This document shows, piece by piece, positions 11,616 through 24,132 of a stretch of 64,000 nt of DNA. The translations under genes and the position numbers were made by a program. A model generated the notes under the pieces. That model had not been told where the DNA came from. It searched no databases and saw only the letters and a program-made list of their open reading frames with translations. The DNA lies in contig JAFEMH010000924.1 of the NCBI GenBank assembly GCA_022495995.1, forward strand, positions 124,001 to 188,000, written 5' to 3'. The first letter of the stretch is position 1. Each line of letters begins with the position of its first letter. This DNA comes from Adenophora triphylla var. japonica. Taxonomy: Eukaryota > Streptophyta > Magnoliopsida > Asterales > Campanulaceae.

Positions 11616-13197
11616 TGTAAGTAAGCCAATCCAATTCGCGACCTTTCCAGATGCATTTTAATATGATAAAATTGCATTTAGGGGCGTTTTGGTAAATTCT
11701 CGGTCCATTTCGAGACTTTCGGAAACATTTCATAAGTTTCTCGTGAAGGAAGTACTTTTTTGTACTTTGCTCTTGCCAAGGGACCTAAAAGGAATAAATC
11801 TGTTTTGGACTTTTCAGTTATTATCCAAGAAGGTTCCAGAATCAGATTTGGCGCCAAAAACGGTTATGGTCACCTTGTGTCACGCAACAAGTCGAAGCAT
11901 GTAAAGTGGTTACATAACGCCGTGCGACATAAGGTTACCATGAACTGCATCTATAAATAAGACCCTACCCCTCTCAGTTCTGGATCCCAATTTCAGCCCC
12001 TTAACGTCACTCTGCACAAATTGCCCCAGAACCTCTCTCTCTATCCTCCTCCCTCACCAATACTACCCAATTCCCCTCCAATTCCCTTACCTTTCACACA
12101 CCTTCAACCCAATTACCCTCCTACTTCCCCAAGCACCTTGAATACTCCAATTCAGATCTCAGTTCGTGTTTGGATCTCCTTTTCAGAAGCTGAATCGAAG
12201 GCTTTTTCACCTAACTTGGTGTAGAAGTTGAGGACTACAAGGGTAACATCTCTCTTTCTCTCTCTCTCTCTCATCTATTTGTCTAATTGTTCTCCCTTCT
12301 TCTCCACTTGATAATCAGGCTCCATCTGCCTCAGATTATCAAGTGGCAACTGCAATCTCTCTGTTTAAATCGTGTTTACTTGAGTCCAATTGCATGTTCA
12401 TGATATGATCTATCTATCATTGCAATTTGGATGTCAAGGGAGTGTGGATCTCCCATATCCACGCTCCTTTGGTTGATTCATATCTAATTCATGCTATTCT
12501 GGTATAATTGTTTGATTTGATTGTTCATCTGTTAGATCTGTTTCTCAGTTTGTGAGGTACCTGCAGATGGTAAACCTGTGTCACGCGACACACTTGGACA
12601 TGAGGAGTCCTGTGTCATGCAACATATCGTGACCATCTGCAGGGACCATCTTTCAGTTGTAAGTTGATTTAGTTGGTTAGCTTATCATTTAGTTGTAGCT
12701 TGTTTATTTCATGTCCAGATCTAGTTTGTACCTGTGTTTTGTGTTCATCTAGAGATCTCTGTAATCTGTTTGTTGTGAGTCTCTGCAAGGTGACTATTGG
12801 TGTCACGCGACACATTTGGACATGAGGAGTCCTTTGTCACGCGACATAAGTGGTCCCTTGCAGAGGACTTGTTTTCAGTTGTAATCTGTTCTTATTGCTG
12901 TAATAGGATGTGGCCTCCCTGAACAATTGGTTTACAAATTGTAATGATCTACTATTCAATAAAATTCATGTTATTGCGTTTGCCAATTATCATTGTTTGC
13001 ACATTTTTTTGAATTATTTGGATGTCTAAATTAGAAAGACTCGTCTACGGATGAGGCGTGTTGGGTGAACTCTCGGTTCTTCCCAACACGTAACCTGACC
13101 CCCGGACCCATTCTCTTTCAAAAGGTTTTTCAAAGTGCACCTCTAAAAGCATGGATTGGCGACTCCTTTATTTTAATTTTCGGCTAGCGCACATTCA
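11616..13197 (+). repeat. Tat1 3' LTR
   Basis: 1582 bp, starts TGTAAGTAAGCC after GTTGCTGAGGGGCTC (a weak purine tract) and ends GCACATTCA. TATA box at 11952-11959. It carries both palindrome-pair modules with a few substitutions. Confidence 0.92.
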
Positions 13198-13202
13198 CGT
13201 AG

Positions 13203-13690
13203 TCATAATACACGGCTATGGCAATTAAAATTCTAATAGACTTAAGCATTGCACCAGGCGAAACGGTTTCGTCATAGTCAATACCATATACTTGCCTAAA
13301 TCCCTTTGCTACAAGCCTAGCCTTGTAAGTATGCATCTTCCCATCCATGTCAGTCTTCTTCTTAAAGACCCATTTGCACCCTATGGTTTTTACACCTTCA
13401 AGCAGCTCAATCAAGTTCCAAACTTGATTATCTGACATGGATTGTAATTCGGATTCCATGGCTTCCAACCATTTATCCGAATCAGGAGTGGACATCGCCT
13501 CTTGATAGGAAGTAGGTTCGTCATTAACAATGACTTCCACTTCATTACTTTCCGAAACGAGAAATCCATATCTCTCGGGTTCAGATCGTAACCTATCTGA
13601 TCTACGATGGACTTGTGGATCTTTAACCAGTTCCACAACTTCTTGTGAATTTGGTTCCGTCTCTACTATTGGTTCCATGTTATTTTCAGG
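13203..13690 (-). pseudogene. copia A RT, N-terminal part
   Basis: Reads SYQEAMSTPDSDKWLEAMESE, WNLIELLEGVKTIGCKWVFK, KARLVAKGFRQVYGIDYDET and SIRILIAIAVYYDY, the start of copia reverse transcriptase. It continues at 4061 (YEIWQMDV) on the other side of Tat1; the join falls in the codons for YDYE. This stretch is open, but the flanking parts of pol are frameshifted. Confidence 0.9.
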
Positions 13691-14480
13691 TTCTTGAATT
13701 TCTTCAAGATCAATTTTACTCCCGCTAGATGCTTTATTGAGAAACTATTTCTCAAGAAAAGTACCATATTGAGCAACAAACACTTTATTCTCATTGCGAT
13801 TGTAAAAGTAATATCCTTTAGTTTCCTTAGGATAACCAACGAAGATAACTTTATCTGATTTAGGTGTTAACGACAAGTCTCTTCACATAAGCTTCGCAAC
13901 CCCAAATCTTCATGAAAGACAAACTAGGTTTTCTTTCATGCCACATCTCATGTGGGGTTTTAGGAGCCGATTTAGTAGGAAATCTGTTCAGTGTGAATGC
14001 AGCAGTCTCTAATGCATGTCTCCAAAAAGAAACAGGAAGGTTAACTTGACTCATCATCGAATGAACCATGTCTAACAAGGTTCTATTACTCCTCTCGAAT
14101 ACACCATTCCATTGTGGTGTTTCGGGTGAAGTCAACTCTGAAATAATTCCACAGATTTTTAGATGATTGTCAAACTCTTGGCTTAAATATTCACCACCAC
14201 GATCGGATCAAAGTGATTTAATAGTTTTGCCAAGTTGATTTTGTACTTAATTTTGAAATGTTCTAAACATCTCAAACGATTCACTCTAGGACTTCATCAG
14301 ATAGACATAGCCATATCTAGATAAGTCATCAGCGAATGTAATGAAATACCAAAATCCTCCCCTAACAATGCTACTTAATGGTCCACATACATCTGTATGT
14401 ATTAGGGCCAATAAGTCACTAGCCCTTTCACTACTCTTAGTGTAGGGTCGTTTGATCATTTTTCCCAATAAGCAAGATTC
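13691..14480 (-). pseudogene. copia A integrase region
   Basis: Integrase pieces in two frames: KSSERASDLLALIHTDVCGP and FADDLSRYGYVYLMK (start of the core), then TSPETPQWNGVFERSNRTLL and HALETAAFTLNRFPTKSAPK (the region with the catalytic Glu), then PHEMWHERKPSLSFMKIWGC. Stops around 14150-14280 and 13700-13860 break it. Confidence 0.85.
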
Positions 14481-15898
14481 GCATATCTCATATGATTCAT
14501 AATCATGTGAGTCTAAAAGTCCATCCTTATGGAGTTTAGATATGCGTTTCTCATTTATATGACCAAACCGGCAATGCCATATGACGTGTTGTTCACATCA
14601 TTCGGTTTAGATTTCTTATTCACATTATAGATAACTTCAACATCATTTTGTTTCTCAACATTAAGGATAAAAAGGCCATTAAATGAATTTGCAATACAAT
14701 AAAGCCTATCATTTAAATAAATAGAAAACTTCTTATTCTCAATAAGAAACCTATATCCTTCATTATCCAAACAAGAAACAGAAATAATGTTCCTACTCAA
14801 ATCCGAAACGTAATAACAAATGTTCAAAACAAGTACTAGTTCACTAGGTAAAGTAACATCATATGTTCCTACGGCTAATGCATCAACTCTTGCTCCATTC
14901 TCCACACGTATGTCCACTTCATGTACCCTCTTTGAGTAGCTTTCTATTATTTAGCCCCTGCACATTTAAACAAATATGAGATCCACATCCGGTATCCAAT
15001 ACCCATGAGCAAGAAGTAGAAAGGAAAATATCTATCATATAGATACCTGAATCAGTAGCAATCATATTTCCCTTCTTCGCTTTTAGGCCTTCCTTATAAG
15101 CCTTGAAATTTCGCTTCCAATGACCAATCTCTTGAAAATGGTAGCAAATTGCATCCTTTTGAGACACTTTGGGTTTAGCCTCTTCGACATTGGCAACTTT
15201 TGCCTTAGGTTTAGCAACTTTTGCTTTATCTATTTTGTCTTCATTTTATGAACCCCTTTCCTTTGTTAACCATTAACACTTTTGCGGTACTAGGCTTCTT
15301 GATATTTTTCTCTGCAGTCTTAAGCATCGCATGAAATTCTGACAGATTTTTCTCCATTTCACTCATGTTATAGTTCATAATGAAATGACCATAACTTTCA
15401 GGCAATGAATTCAATATCATATTCATTGCAAGTTCCAAACTCATGGATACCCAATCCTATTAAGGTGCTCAATATATACTTTCATCCTAAGGATATGAGG
15501 ACCAATTGACTGCCCCTCTTGCCTCTTGCCTCTTGCATGCATTAAGATCCTTCACCACATCATACCTCTCTTGCCTAGCTTGCACTTGAAACATTTCCTT
15601 TAATTGCTTTCATGTGTTCAAGGTACTTCTGAAGAGCCTTACACATGGTGGCAAGCATAAGGCAAGAAACATCATTAGAATCATCAACATGTTTCTTATG
15701 TTGCTCCTTATCTGGCCTTGAAGCATTGGTAGCGGGTTCTGCAGGAATAGGTTTGTCAAGAACGTACAATTTCTTCTCTTGCCTAAGAACAATTCTTAAG
15801 CTTCTGATCCAATCAGAATAGTTTGCACTGTTCTCTTCGAGCTTGTCCTTCTCAAGGACGGATCACAGTGAAAAGGGTTGATTATTGTGAGATTCCAT
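14481..15898 (-). pseudogene. copia A gag, zinc knuckle, protease and pre-integrase region
   Basis: The start codon is at 15898 (MESHNNQ..., by analogy with MASNNNH in copia C). Gag helices follow (SDWIRSLRIVLR..., MSEMEKNLSEFHAML), then ICYHFQEIGHWKRNF (zinc knuckle with its first Cys replaced), then the protease motif WVLDTGCGSHIC (14919-15167), then the pre-integrase segment (14555-14917). At least three frame breaks separate these parts. Confidence 0.82.
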
Positions 15899-16762
15899 TC
15901 TATAATAAAATATGCAAACAATATGAGCACATATAAGTATCAAAACATTTACCATCTAAGAGATAAATAATGTATTTCACAAATGCTCCCACTAAATTAT
16001 ACACCTTCAAATACAAGCATGTATCATATAATTATAATGGGCTAAGATCCATATTTCACTTGATTTTGGTTTAACTGAGTTAATGCCCGAAATCAAGTTA
16101 TTTAGGTAGATAACACTTATCAATCATATCATATATGACTCTTAGAACTTTTATGAGATTACGGACATCGATGTCAACACATGTTTTAATCTCATCTATG
16201 TCTTGGGTCAAAACTCTTTTGAAAGCACCAATTAAGTTCAACCTTTTTCAAACGTATGAGACACAGAACGATGCACCCAGCTGAGTTGAAACTACATCAA
16301 CCGTTATCTCAACTTGATCCATATTAAGATATAATGATGCACTAAACTGAGTCAAAACTACATCAAAATATCCGAATATTTCACAAGTGTTCTAATCAAG
16401 GGGTGGCATAAAACTTAAACATTTAAGAAGGTTTTTCCATATAGCAACAAACATCGCATGGTTGTATATGAAACTTATGTGTACATAACCATAAACATAA
16501 GATTTCACAAACTATCTTGAACAAACAATTTGTTTCAAATCTGAGAATTTACTAATTTAATTAATCAAAATAAACAGATCAATAACCCATGTATAAGATT
16601 AATCATATCAATCAACTATTAATCATAATCATGGCATATCTCATATAATTATTTTCTCAAAATAATACACATAAAATCATAGATCTATTTTATTCAGCAT
16701 GTTAAACATATAATCAAATTACATCTAGCATGCCAAATTTTAACCTAATCATGATAAAACGT
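15899..16762 (-). other. copia A leader
   Basis: AT-rich untranslated leader between gag and the PBS. No genes and no palindrome array here, unlike the leaders of copia B and C. Confidence 0.6.
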
Positions 16763-16775
16763 GGCTCTGATATCA
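16763..16775 (-). other. copia A primer-binding site
   Basis: Minus strand TGATATCAGAGCC, one base from the TGGTATCAGAGCC complementary to initiator tRNA-Met, 1 nt from the LTR edge. Confidence 0.85.
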
Positions 16776-16776
16776 C

Positions 16777-17689
16777 TGTTGGGTTTTGGGGTTACAAACG
16801 CAGCGAAAGTCTTTAACTTATAACACAAAACCCTAGCCATGAATCCATCTAACATGAATAGTTTAAAACCATGAAATAGATTTACATACCTTAACAGTGA
16901 TTTGTTGTTCGGAAAAAAAAAATCTAAGATTCAAACTTTGAATCTTTGTCGAACCTTGATTTTATCCTTGTTCTTCCTTGTGATGAATTGATCTTCAAGC
17001 TTTAGGTGATAACGAAATCACCCTCTATCGGTAATCCACACACGAACGAACCAAGATCTTGTATCTTGTAGGATTGCTAGATGATCCCGATTGTTGAATT
17101 GATATTCAACAATCAATGGCTGATTATGGAATTGATTTGGGGGATCTTTGATTCTCAATCAAAATCAAAATTTTAGTGTTTCAAAAACCCTAAAACACAT
17201 GTGTTTATGGCTGTGGAGAAGGGTTATATTTATACTCAATATAAATCCCTAACACTTAGGGAGAATCCTTGTCCAAGCCAGAAACCAATTCAAATAAGGA
17301 ACATACGCGTACGGACTCGTTTTAGCCGTAGGCACGAGTCGTGCTGGAGGGCACGAGTCATGCTTTTGACAACTAGTCATGGTACGAGTCATGCTAATTA
17401 TTGTACTCGTGCTGATTGAAGGCACGAGTCGTGCCTGAGGGCACGAGTCGTCCTCAACCCCAAAATGCACAATTTTCACGAGTCATTCCTTTTTTATGCA
17501 GTCGTACTGCTCAAGGGCAAGACTCGTGACACTAGGCACGAGTCGTGCCAAATCCCAAAATTCACATATTGAGCCATTTTTTTTCCAACTCGTTCTTTAT
17601 GTGTGACCCTTTAGGAATTATATTTATGTTGGTAGTGAGTCGAAACATCGATCCTCACAAGACATAAATGGTTTCTAGCAAGCCATTAT
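16777..17689 (-). repeat. copia A 5' LTR, R/U5 and proximal U3
   Basis: Begins TGTTGGGTTTTGGGG on the plus strand (minus-strand end ...CCCAACA) and runs to the copia B insertion; the rest is at 25525-26262. Total length about 1650 bp. TATAAATA on the minus strand at 17227-17234. Confidence 0.9.
17331..17549 (-). promoter_or_regulatory. GGCACGAGTCGTGCC palindrome cluster in copia A U3
   Basis: About eight full or partial copies of GGCACGAGTCGTGCC (arms GGCACGA/TCGTGCC) at 17331, 17350, 17382, 17403, 17421, 17440, 17521 and 17535. They lie roughly 100-320 bp upstream of the minus-strand TATA box at 17227-17234. The function is unknown; position suggests promoter or enhancer elements. Confidence 0.75.
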
Positions 17690-19077
17690 TGTTGGTGTAA
17701 TGCCCTAGGCTTTAGTTATGTTTAACTTAAAACCGTTATGTATCATCTTTATCCTTGTCTATAGAGAAAGTTTATTATTTGATTATTATATATTTTGCAT
17801 ATTTATTATAATAATCTCCGTCCCTAATTATTAAGTGAATAATTAGTATAAATGTTAATGGATAATCATATGATGATTATATGCATAGAGATGAACATTA
17901 AATTTATGGATACTTGTTAGTGAACAAGTGACTGGACTTGACCTGTATGAGATTTATGTCATGGTCAAATGTCATAATTAAATCTCATATGGTCACTTCA
18001 TTTAGTCCCTAGACCTGAGATTATCATGACCTTACATATGATGAAAGTTATGTTTGATTTTAGTCAAACGATATCTTAACATGATATTTATAAAGGCTAT
18101 CTTTGGCATGATCAGATTCATGATGGGAAGGATGATAAGTCAAGATGGAATTTGTCCCTCGAAAGAGAGAAGTTTTGCTTGGGCCCCTCGATGAGTGATA
18201 ATGATGAAAGTGTGTGGCCATACCCCAATGTGATTGGATTATCATTATACTCAATATCGAGAAAGCATTGAACAGATACAAGTTGGCGTGGACCATGACT
18301 TGTGTTCAATATAACATCGTGAGACAAAGGGAGAAATGAAAGTGTACCATTGGAAATGTGAACTCTTACGTTATATTAATTGGGTAGACATAATGGCTTG
18401 CTAGAGTTCACTTATGTTTTATGAGGGTCGATTTGATAGAGCTCATTGCCAACATAATATAATTCTATTGGGTCACACACAATTAGAATGAATTGGTTAA
18501 ACTAAAGGAAGAGATATTGAGAGTTCCTCATCAGGCATAATTCACCGCGCGACAGATCCTGTCCAGAGGGCACGTCTGGTCGTGCGACACTTCATGCCAA
18601 GAGGCATTTATATCTTAGTTTCCTAATATGATTAGGGCACTAATATTAATACTATAGTAGTATAAATATGAGTCTGTGAGCAGCCAAAAACCTAGCCGAA
18701 TTTTCTAAGGAAAAATCACAACAAAGGTTTCTCAATATTTCTTCCATAGGTTTAAGAATCTAGCAATTCTCAAGAACTGTTCTTGGTTCATTCTAAAGTG
18801 TGGATATTACTAGAGGGTCTTCGCTCGTACGACGATCAAGGACTAGAGTTCAAATTGTCCAAAGCAATCTGAAGTTTCAAGTTTTTGAAGATCGAAGTCT
18901 GTGATTCAAAATCACATCGATAGATTGTTCGATAGCTCAAGAACGGAAAGCAATTAAGGTTGGTTAATTCTGTCTCATAGGAATTCAACATAATTGTATA
19001 GAACGGATCTTAGGGCTCTTGGGTTTTGTGTTATTAGATGCTTAATTCCGTTGCACATGGACCCATAAAACCCAACA
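17690..19077 (+). repeat. copia B 5' LTR
   Basis: TGTTGGTGTAATGCCC to AAACCCAACA. TATA box at 18661-18668. CG-palindrome cluster at 18546-18589 (CGCGCGACA and TCGTGCGACA), 70-115 bp upstream of the TATA. Confidence 0.93.
18546..18668 (+). promoter_or_regulatory. copia B promoter: CG palindromes and TATA box
   Basis: CGCGCGACAGATCCTGTC, then GGTCGTGCGACAC, then TATAAATA at 18661-18668. The same order is kept in the 3' LTR (24988-25033). Confidence 0.6.
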
Positions 19078-19078
19078 G

Positions 19079-19091
19079 TGGTATCAGAGCC
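19079..19091 (+). other. copia B primer-binding site
   Basis: TGGTATCAGAGCC, a full match to the usual initiator tRNA-Met complement, 1 nt after the LTR. Confidence 0.95.
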
Positions 19092-20429
19092 CCGTTCGTA
19101 TGGTTAAGTTTGAATTAACATGCTAGAATGTTTATATAAATTGTTTATATGGTCATTACACGTTTTGTATGCGGTAGAATTTTATTGTTTTTAAAAAAAT
19201 GTGAAAATCATTTTCTAAGTATGTTGAATTAAATCGGTTAAAGGCTGTTTATATGATTTAATTGCTTTGTGATTAGAATTGATTGAATCTGAAAAATCTG
19301 CAAACTGGCATCTTCTGTCACGCGACAAAGTTGGCTTGTGTCACGCGACATAGTTGGTTTGTGTCACGCGACATAGTTGGCTTGTGTCACGCGACAAACC
19401 TTGCCTGATCTGGGCAGAATCAGTTTGTTAATTTTTCTTGCTAATCTATGATTATGTTTATAATCTGATATGTTTCTGTCATAATCTGGATGCTATAAAT
19501 TTCTGGAAATTAAATTTATAGGGCTATGCTAGATTAATTCAAGGTTTATGCATGCTTAATTAATTTAAATAAGATTTCATTAATTGTTGTGATGCATGAA
19601 TTATGTGTTCTTACGTGTTAAGAACTTTGTTAGATGTTTAGTTGAAACATTAAAATTTTGGTTTTCTAATTGTTTATGAGAAATAAGTTAGTTTGCGCAA
19701 AATCCAAAAGGAATCTGATTGTTTGTGAGAAACAAGTCAGTAAACAAAGTAGTAATTATGTAGCAAATCAGAGCTGGTGTTCTAATTGTGCATGCCTAGG
19801 AGAGTTCTGTCGAAAGGAGAGATTTGGTACTTAAGTAGTCCTTGTGGCTCACCTATCTTCCTGGGAACTTACCTGGTGCGCAATTATGATTATCTTTGCT
19901 GATATGCTTATAATCTGCTTTAAAGAACCTTCTTTTAACTTTTAAGTTCTTTATGCCAATCCATGATTAAAACACTTGAGACCACTCGGATAGTTTTGGG
20001 TGGGATTGCAATAGCAAGGTACTTTGATTCTATTTCGTTTGCGAGCAAGATGAGGAAATGGTGGTTCCTATACGTTTAAAGTGGATGAACTTAGATGGGT
20101 TATCAAAATGGTTTTGGACCCAAGGTATAAGATGAGATTAAAATATGCTTAGACATATGATGTCTTAAATAAATCTCATAAAAGATCTAAGAGTCATATA
20201 CGATATGATTGATGTTTTCTACCTAATTAATTTAATCTTGAGCGGTGCGCCATAGCGTACTTGAGATTAAATTAAAGTTGGATCTTAGCCCATTAAATTA
20301 TATTATGCTTATTTGCATTGGAAGGTGTATAATTTAGTGGAAGTATTTGTGAAATACATGATTTTCTCTTAGATGATAAATGTGTTGATATCAATATATG
20401 TTCATATAGTTTGTATATTTTGTTGTAGA
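19092..20429 (+). other. copia B leader
   Basis: Long AT-rich leader with no supported ORF. It contains the 23-bp tandem array at 19316-19396. Confidence 0.7.
19316..19396 (+). repeat. 23-bp tandem array of TGTCACGCGACA
   Basis: Four identical copies of TGTCACGCGACA at 19316, 19339, 19362 and 19385, exactly 23 bp apart, with spacers (A/T)AGTTGGYTTG. Located about 240 bp downstream of the PBS, so in the RNA leader. Confidence 0.95.
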
Positions 20430-21180
20430 AGTAGCATTACACTGTAAATTGCGATTATTCCTTATGAAGGGCAAAGTTCGAAAGGAACGGTACAGATAAT
20501 TCTGATTGGATCAGAAGCCTAAAGAATGGTTCTTAGGCAAATGTGTACGTTCTTGATGAATCCATTCCTACTGAACCCACTGCAAATGTTGCAAAGGGCA
20601 GATAAGGAGCAACATTAAAAACATGTTGATGATTCTAATGATATTGCTTGACTTATACTTGCCACCATGTTCATAGATTCTTATGAAGAACCTTGAGCAC
20701 ATGGTAACTGCTTTTGTTCTAAGCACAACGCACAAATGAAATGTTCCAAGTGCAAGCTAGGCAAAAGATGTATGTTGTGGTGAAGGTTCCTAATGCATGA
20801 GATGAAAAAGGGAGCAATCCGCAAGTGCGTTAATGGTTAACACAAGAAAAGGGGTTCATAAAGGAAAGGTAAAGAAGGTAAAGCAAAGATTGCTAAACCT
20901 AGGGCAAAAGTTGCCAAAGCCGAAGAGGCTAAACCCAAAGTGTCTCAAAAGGATGCATTTTGCTACCATTGTAATGAGATTGTCATTGGAAGCAAAGTTG
21001 CAAGGTTTATTAGGAAGGCCTAAAAGGTGAAGAAGGGCAATATGATTGCTACCACTTCAAGTATCTATAGGATAGATATTTTCCTTTCGACTTCTTGTTC
21101 TTGGGTATATGATACCGGATTGGATCCCACATTTGTTTAAATGTGCAAGGAACAAAGAATAGAAAGCTACTCAAAGAAGG
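20430..21180 (+). pseudogene. copia B gag and protease remnants
   Basis: Gag N-terminal homology around 20480-20620 (SDWIRSLK-like, then PTEPTAN), a Lys-rich stretch at 20833-20960 and a damaged knuckle, then protease remnant DIFLSTSCSWVYDTG near 21070-21115. Many stops and shifts; identified by comparison with copia A and C. Confidence 0.7.
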
Positions 21181-22330
21181 TGAATTAAACCTATGCGTGG
21201 GAATGGAGCAATAGTTGCTACATTAACCATAGGGACTTATGAAGTCGCTTTACCTAATGGACTAGTACTTGTTTTGAACAAGTGTCACTACGTTCTGGAT
21301 TTGGGTAGGAGTATTATTTCCGTTTCTTGTATGGATGATGAAGGATATAATTTTCTTATTAAAATAAGAAGTTTTATATTTATTTAATGATATGCCTTAG
21401 TGTATTGCATATATCATTGAATAGTCTTCATATCCTTGATGATGAGAAATAAAATAATATTGAAGATATCTATAATATAAATGGGAAATCTAAACCGAAT
21501 AATATGAACAACGCGTTCATATGGCATTGCCGGCTTTGTCATATAAATAAGAAACATATATCTAAACTCCATTAACATGGACTTTTAGACTCATGTGACT
21601 ATGAATCATTTGAGGAATGTGGATCTTGTTTATTAGGATTATTGACCAAACCACCCTACACTAAGAGTAATGGGAGGGCTAGTGACTTATTGGTCATTAT
21701 TCATGAGATCTATGTGGACTATTAAGTAGCATTGCTAGGGGAGGATTTTGGTGTTTCATCACATTCACCAATGACTCATCTAGATATGACTTTGTCTATC
21801 TGTGAAGTCCAAAGGTGAATCGTTTGAGATGTTTCGAACATTTCAAGATGAAGTACAAGACAACTTGGCAGAACTATTAAGTACTTCGATTAGATCGAGG
21901 TGATGGATATTTGAGCCAAGAGTTTGACAATCATCTCAAAACTGTGAAATCGTTTCAGAGTTGACTCCACCCGGAACACCACATTGTATGGTGTGTCTGA
22001 TAGGAGGAACTGAACTTTGTAGGACATGGTTCATTCGATGATGTGTCAAGTTGACTTTCCTATTTCCTTTTGAGGATATGCATTAGAAATGATGCGGTTA
22101 CACTGAATCGAGTCCCTACTTAATCGGTTCCTAAGGCCCCACATGAGATGTGATATGAAAGAAAACTTAGTTTGTCTTTCAAGAAGATTTGGGTTTGCAA
22201 AGCTTATAAGAAGAGACTTGTCTCTGATAAGTTAGCACCTAAATCTGATAAAGGTTATTTTCGGAAATTAATCTTACAACCGCAAAGAGAACAAAATGTT
22301 TGTTGCTCTGTACGATTCGTTTCTTGAGAA
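21181..22330 (+). pseudogene. copia B pre-integrase and integrase remnants
   Basis: VALPNGLVLVLNKCHYVLDL (21193-21387), then AFIWHCRLCHINKKHISKLH and CDYESFEECGSCLLG (His/Cys zinc-binding part of integrase), then scattered core-domain pieces matching copia A 13860-14470. Broken throughout. Confidence 0.75.
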
Positions 22331-22379
22331 ATAGTTTCTCAATAAAGAATCTAGTGGGAGTAAAATTAATCTTGAAGGA

Positions 22380-24070
22380 GTTCAAGAACCTGAAAATAAC
22401 ATGGAACTAAGGGTAGAGATGGAACCAAGTTCACAAAGAGTTGTGGAACCGGTTCAAGATGCACAATTCCATCGTAGATTGGATAGGTCACGATCCGAAC
22501 TCGAGAAATATTGATTTCTCGTATCGGAAAGTAATAAAGTAGAAGTCATTGAGAATGACGATCCTACTTCCTATCTTGAGGCGATGTCCATTCCTAAGTT
22601 CGGAAAAATGGTTAGGAACCATGGAATCCGAAATGCAATCCATGTTTGATGATCAAGTTTGGAACTTGATTGGGCTACCGAAAAGTGTAAAGACTAAAGG
22701 TACAAGTAGGTCTTCAAGACCGACATGGATGGGAAGGTGTATACTTTCATGACTAAGGATTGTAGCAAAGGGATTTAGGCAAATTCATAGTATTGACTAT
22801 GTTGAAACCTTTTCGCCAGTTACAATGTCAAAGTATATTAGAATTTCAATTGCCATTATCACATATTGTGACCATGTGATAGGACAAACGAATGTCAAAC
22901 GACTTTCTTTAAATGGAAAGATTATTAAGGATGTGTATAGTACACAACCCGAAGTTTTATCGATCCAAGAAATTCTAATAAAGTATGCATGTTGCAAAGA
23001 TCCATGAGATGGGTTGAAGCAAGCTTCAAGGAATTGGAATCTTCATTTTGATGAATTGGTCAAAGAGTTTGACTGCATCAAGCACGAAGATGAACCTTGT
23101 GTATACATGAAATTCAGTGGGAGCATAGTATTATTTCTATTGTTATATTACAATGATATCTTACTCATTGGAAAACCGAAGTTTCGACACTTAAGACTGT
23201 CAAGTCTTGGTCAAGGAAAAGTTATCTCAATGAAAGATATGGGTAAAGCCACTTACATCCTTGGCATCAAGATCTATAGAGATAGATCTAGAAGGATAAA
23301 TTGGTTTGAGTCAAAATACTCACATTGACAAGGTTCTTAGAAGAGTCTAAGAAAAGTGACTTGTCAATGGGTCATAGTGTTTCTCTTAGCAATACTCATT
23401 GTCTTATGACAACTGATGAGTAAAAGGGAATGAATGAAGTTCTATATGCTCCGGCATTTGATCTGTCATGTATGCCATGATTTGTACTAGACCCAACGTC
23501 TCATATGCTTTGAGCATGACGAGTCGATACCAATCTGATCCTATTAAGAACCATTGGATGACAGTTAAGACGATCCTTAAGTACTTAAGAAAAACTAAGG
23601 ATACGTTCTTGGTATTTGAAAGGTTGGAAGATAATCTTGTTGTAAAGGTTACATAGATGCTAGCTTCCAAACTGACAAAGATAATTTAAAATCGCAATTA
23701 GGATTTGTGTTTATGCTTATTAGAGGTGCAGTTTTGATTGGAAGAATTCCAAGCAGAAAATTGTAGCCGACTCTACTACTAAGGCCGAATTTTAGCAACA
23801 TATGATGTAGCTAAAAGAGGCAGTTTGGATCAAAAGTTCATTAGGGTTTTGGAAATGTTCCAAGTATCACTAATCGGTGAAACTTTTGTTGTGACAATTG
23901 TGGTGCCATTTGTGCAAATAATGGAACCAAGGTCACAACAGCGATCCAAACACTCACTTAGACGTTTTTCAAGAATTCAATAGAATGAGAAGACGTTAAG
24001 ATATGCAAAGTATCAACCGATGATGACATTAGGGATTCACTTACAAAGACCCTCGCACAGGCAGAAGCAT
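22380..24070 (+). pseudogene. copia B RT and RNase H remnants
   Basis: RT and RNase H in several frames: KQASRNWNLHFDELVKEFDC and VYMKFSGS, with the catalytic motif reading YYNDILLIG (one expected Asp is Asn), then MKDMGKATYILGIKIYRDRS, MYAMICTRPNVSYALSMTSR and WIKSS...-type RNase H pieces. The decay is heavier than the ~2% LTR divergence would predict. Confidence 0.85.
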
Positions 24071-24132
24071 GATGGTCATGTTAGGTCCATGAGTATTTGA
24101 TACATAGATGGAGCCTAGTGCAAGTGGGAGAC

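Larger units (their letters stand above)
4062..13197 (+). mobile_element. Tat1: non-autonomous Tat/Ogre-like gypsy element
   Basis: A 9136-bp element with TG...CA ends, flanked by CGTAG at 4057-4061 and 13198-13202, inside the copia A reverse transcriptase. Two ~1.58-kb LTRs, a TGGCGACTCTGCTGGGGA primer-binding region typical of Tat-type gypsy elements, and a decayed gag-like frame are present. No protease, RT, RNase H or integrase is recognisable in the 6-kb interior, so it would have needed proteins from another element. LTR copies differ by a few percent by eye. Confidence 0.92.

Noticed and set aside
4062..13197. Tat1 as an autonomous element
   Set aside because: No protease, RT, RNase H or integrase motif was found between 8216 and 11615 in any frame.
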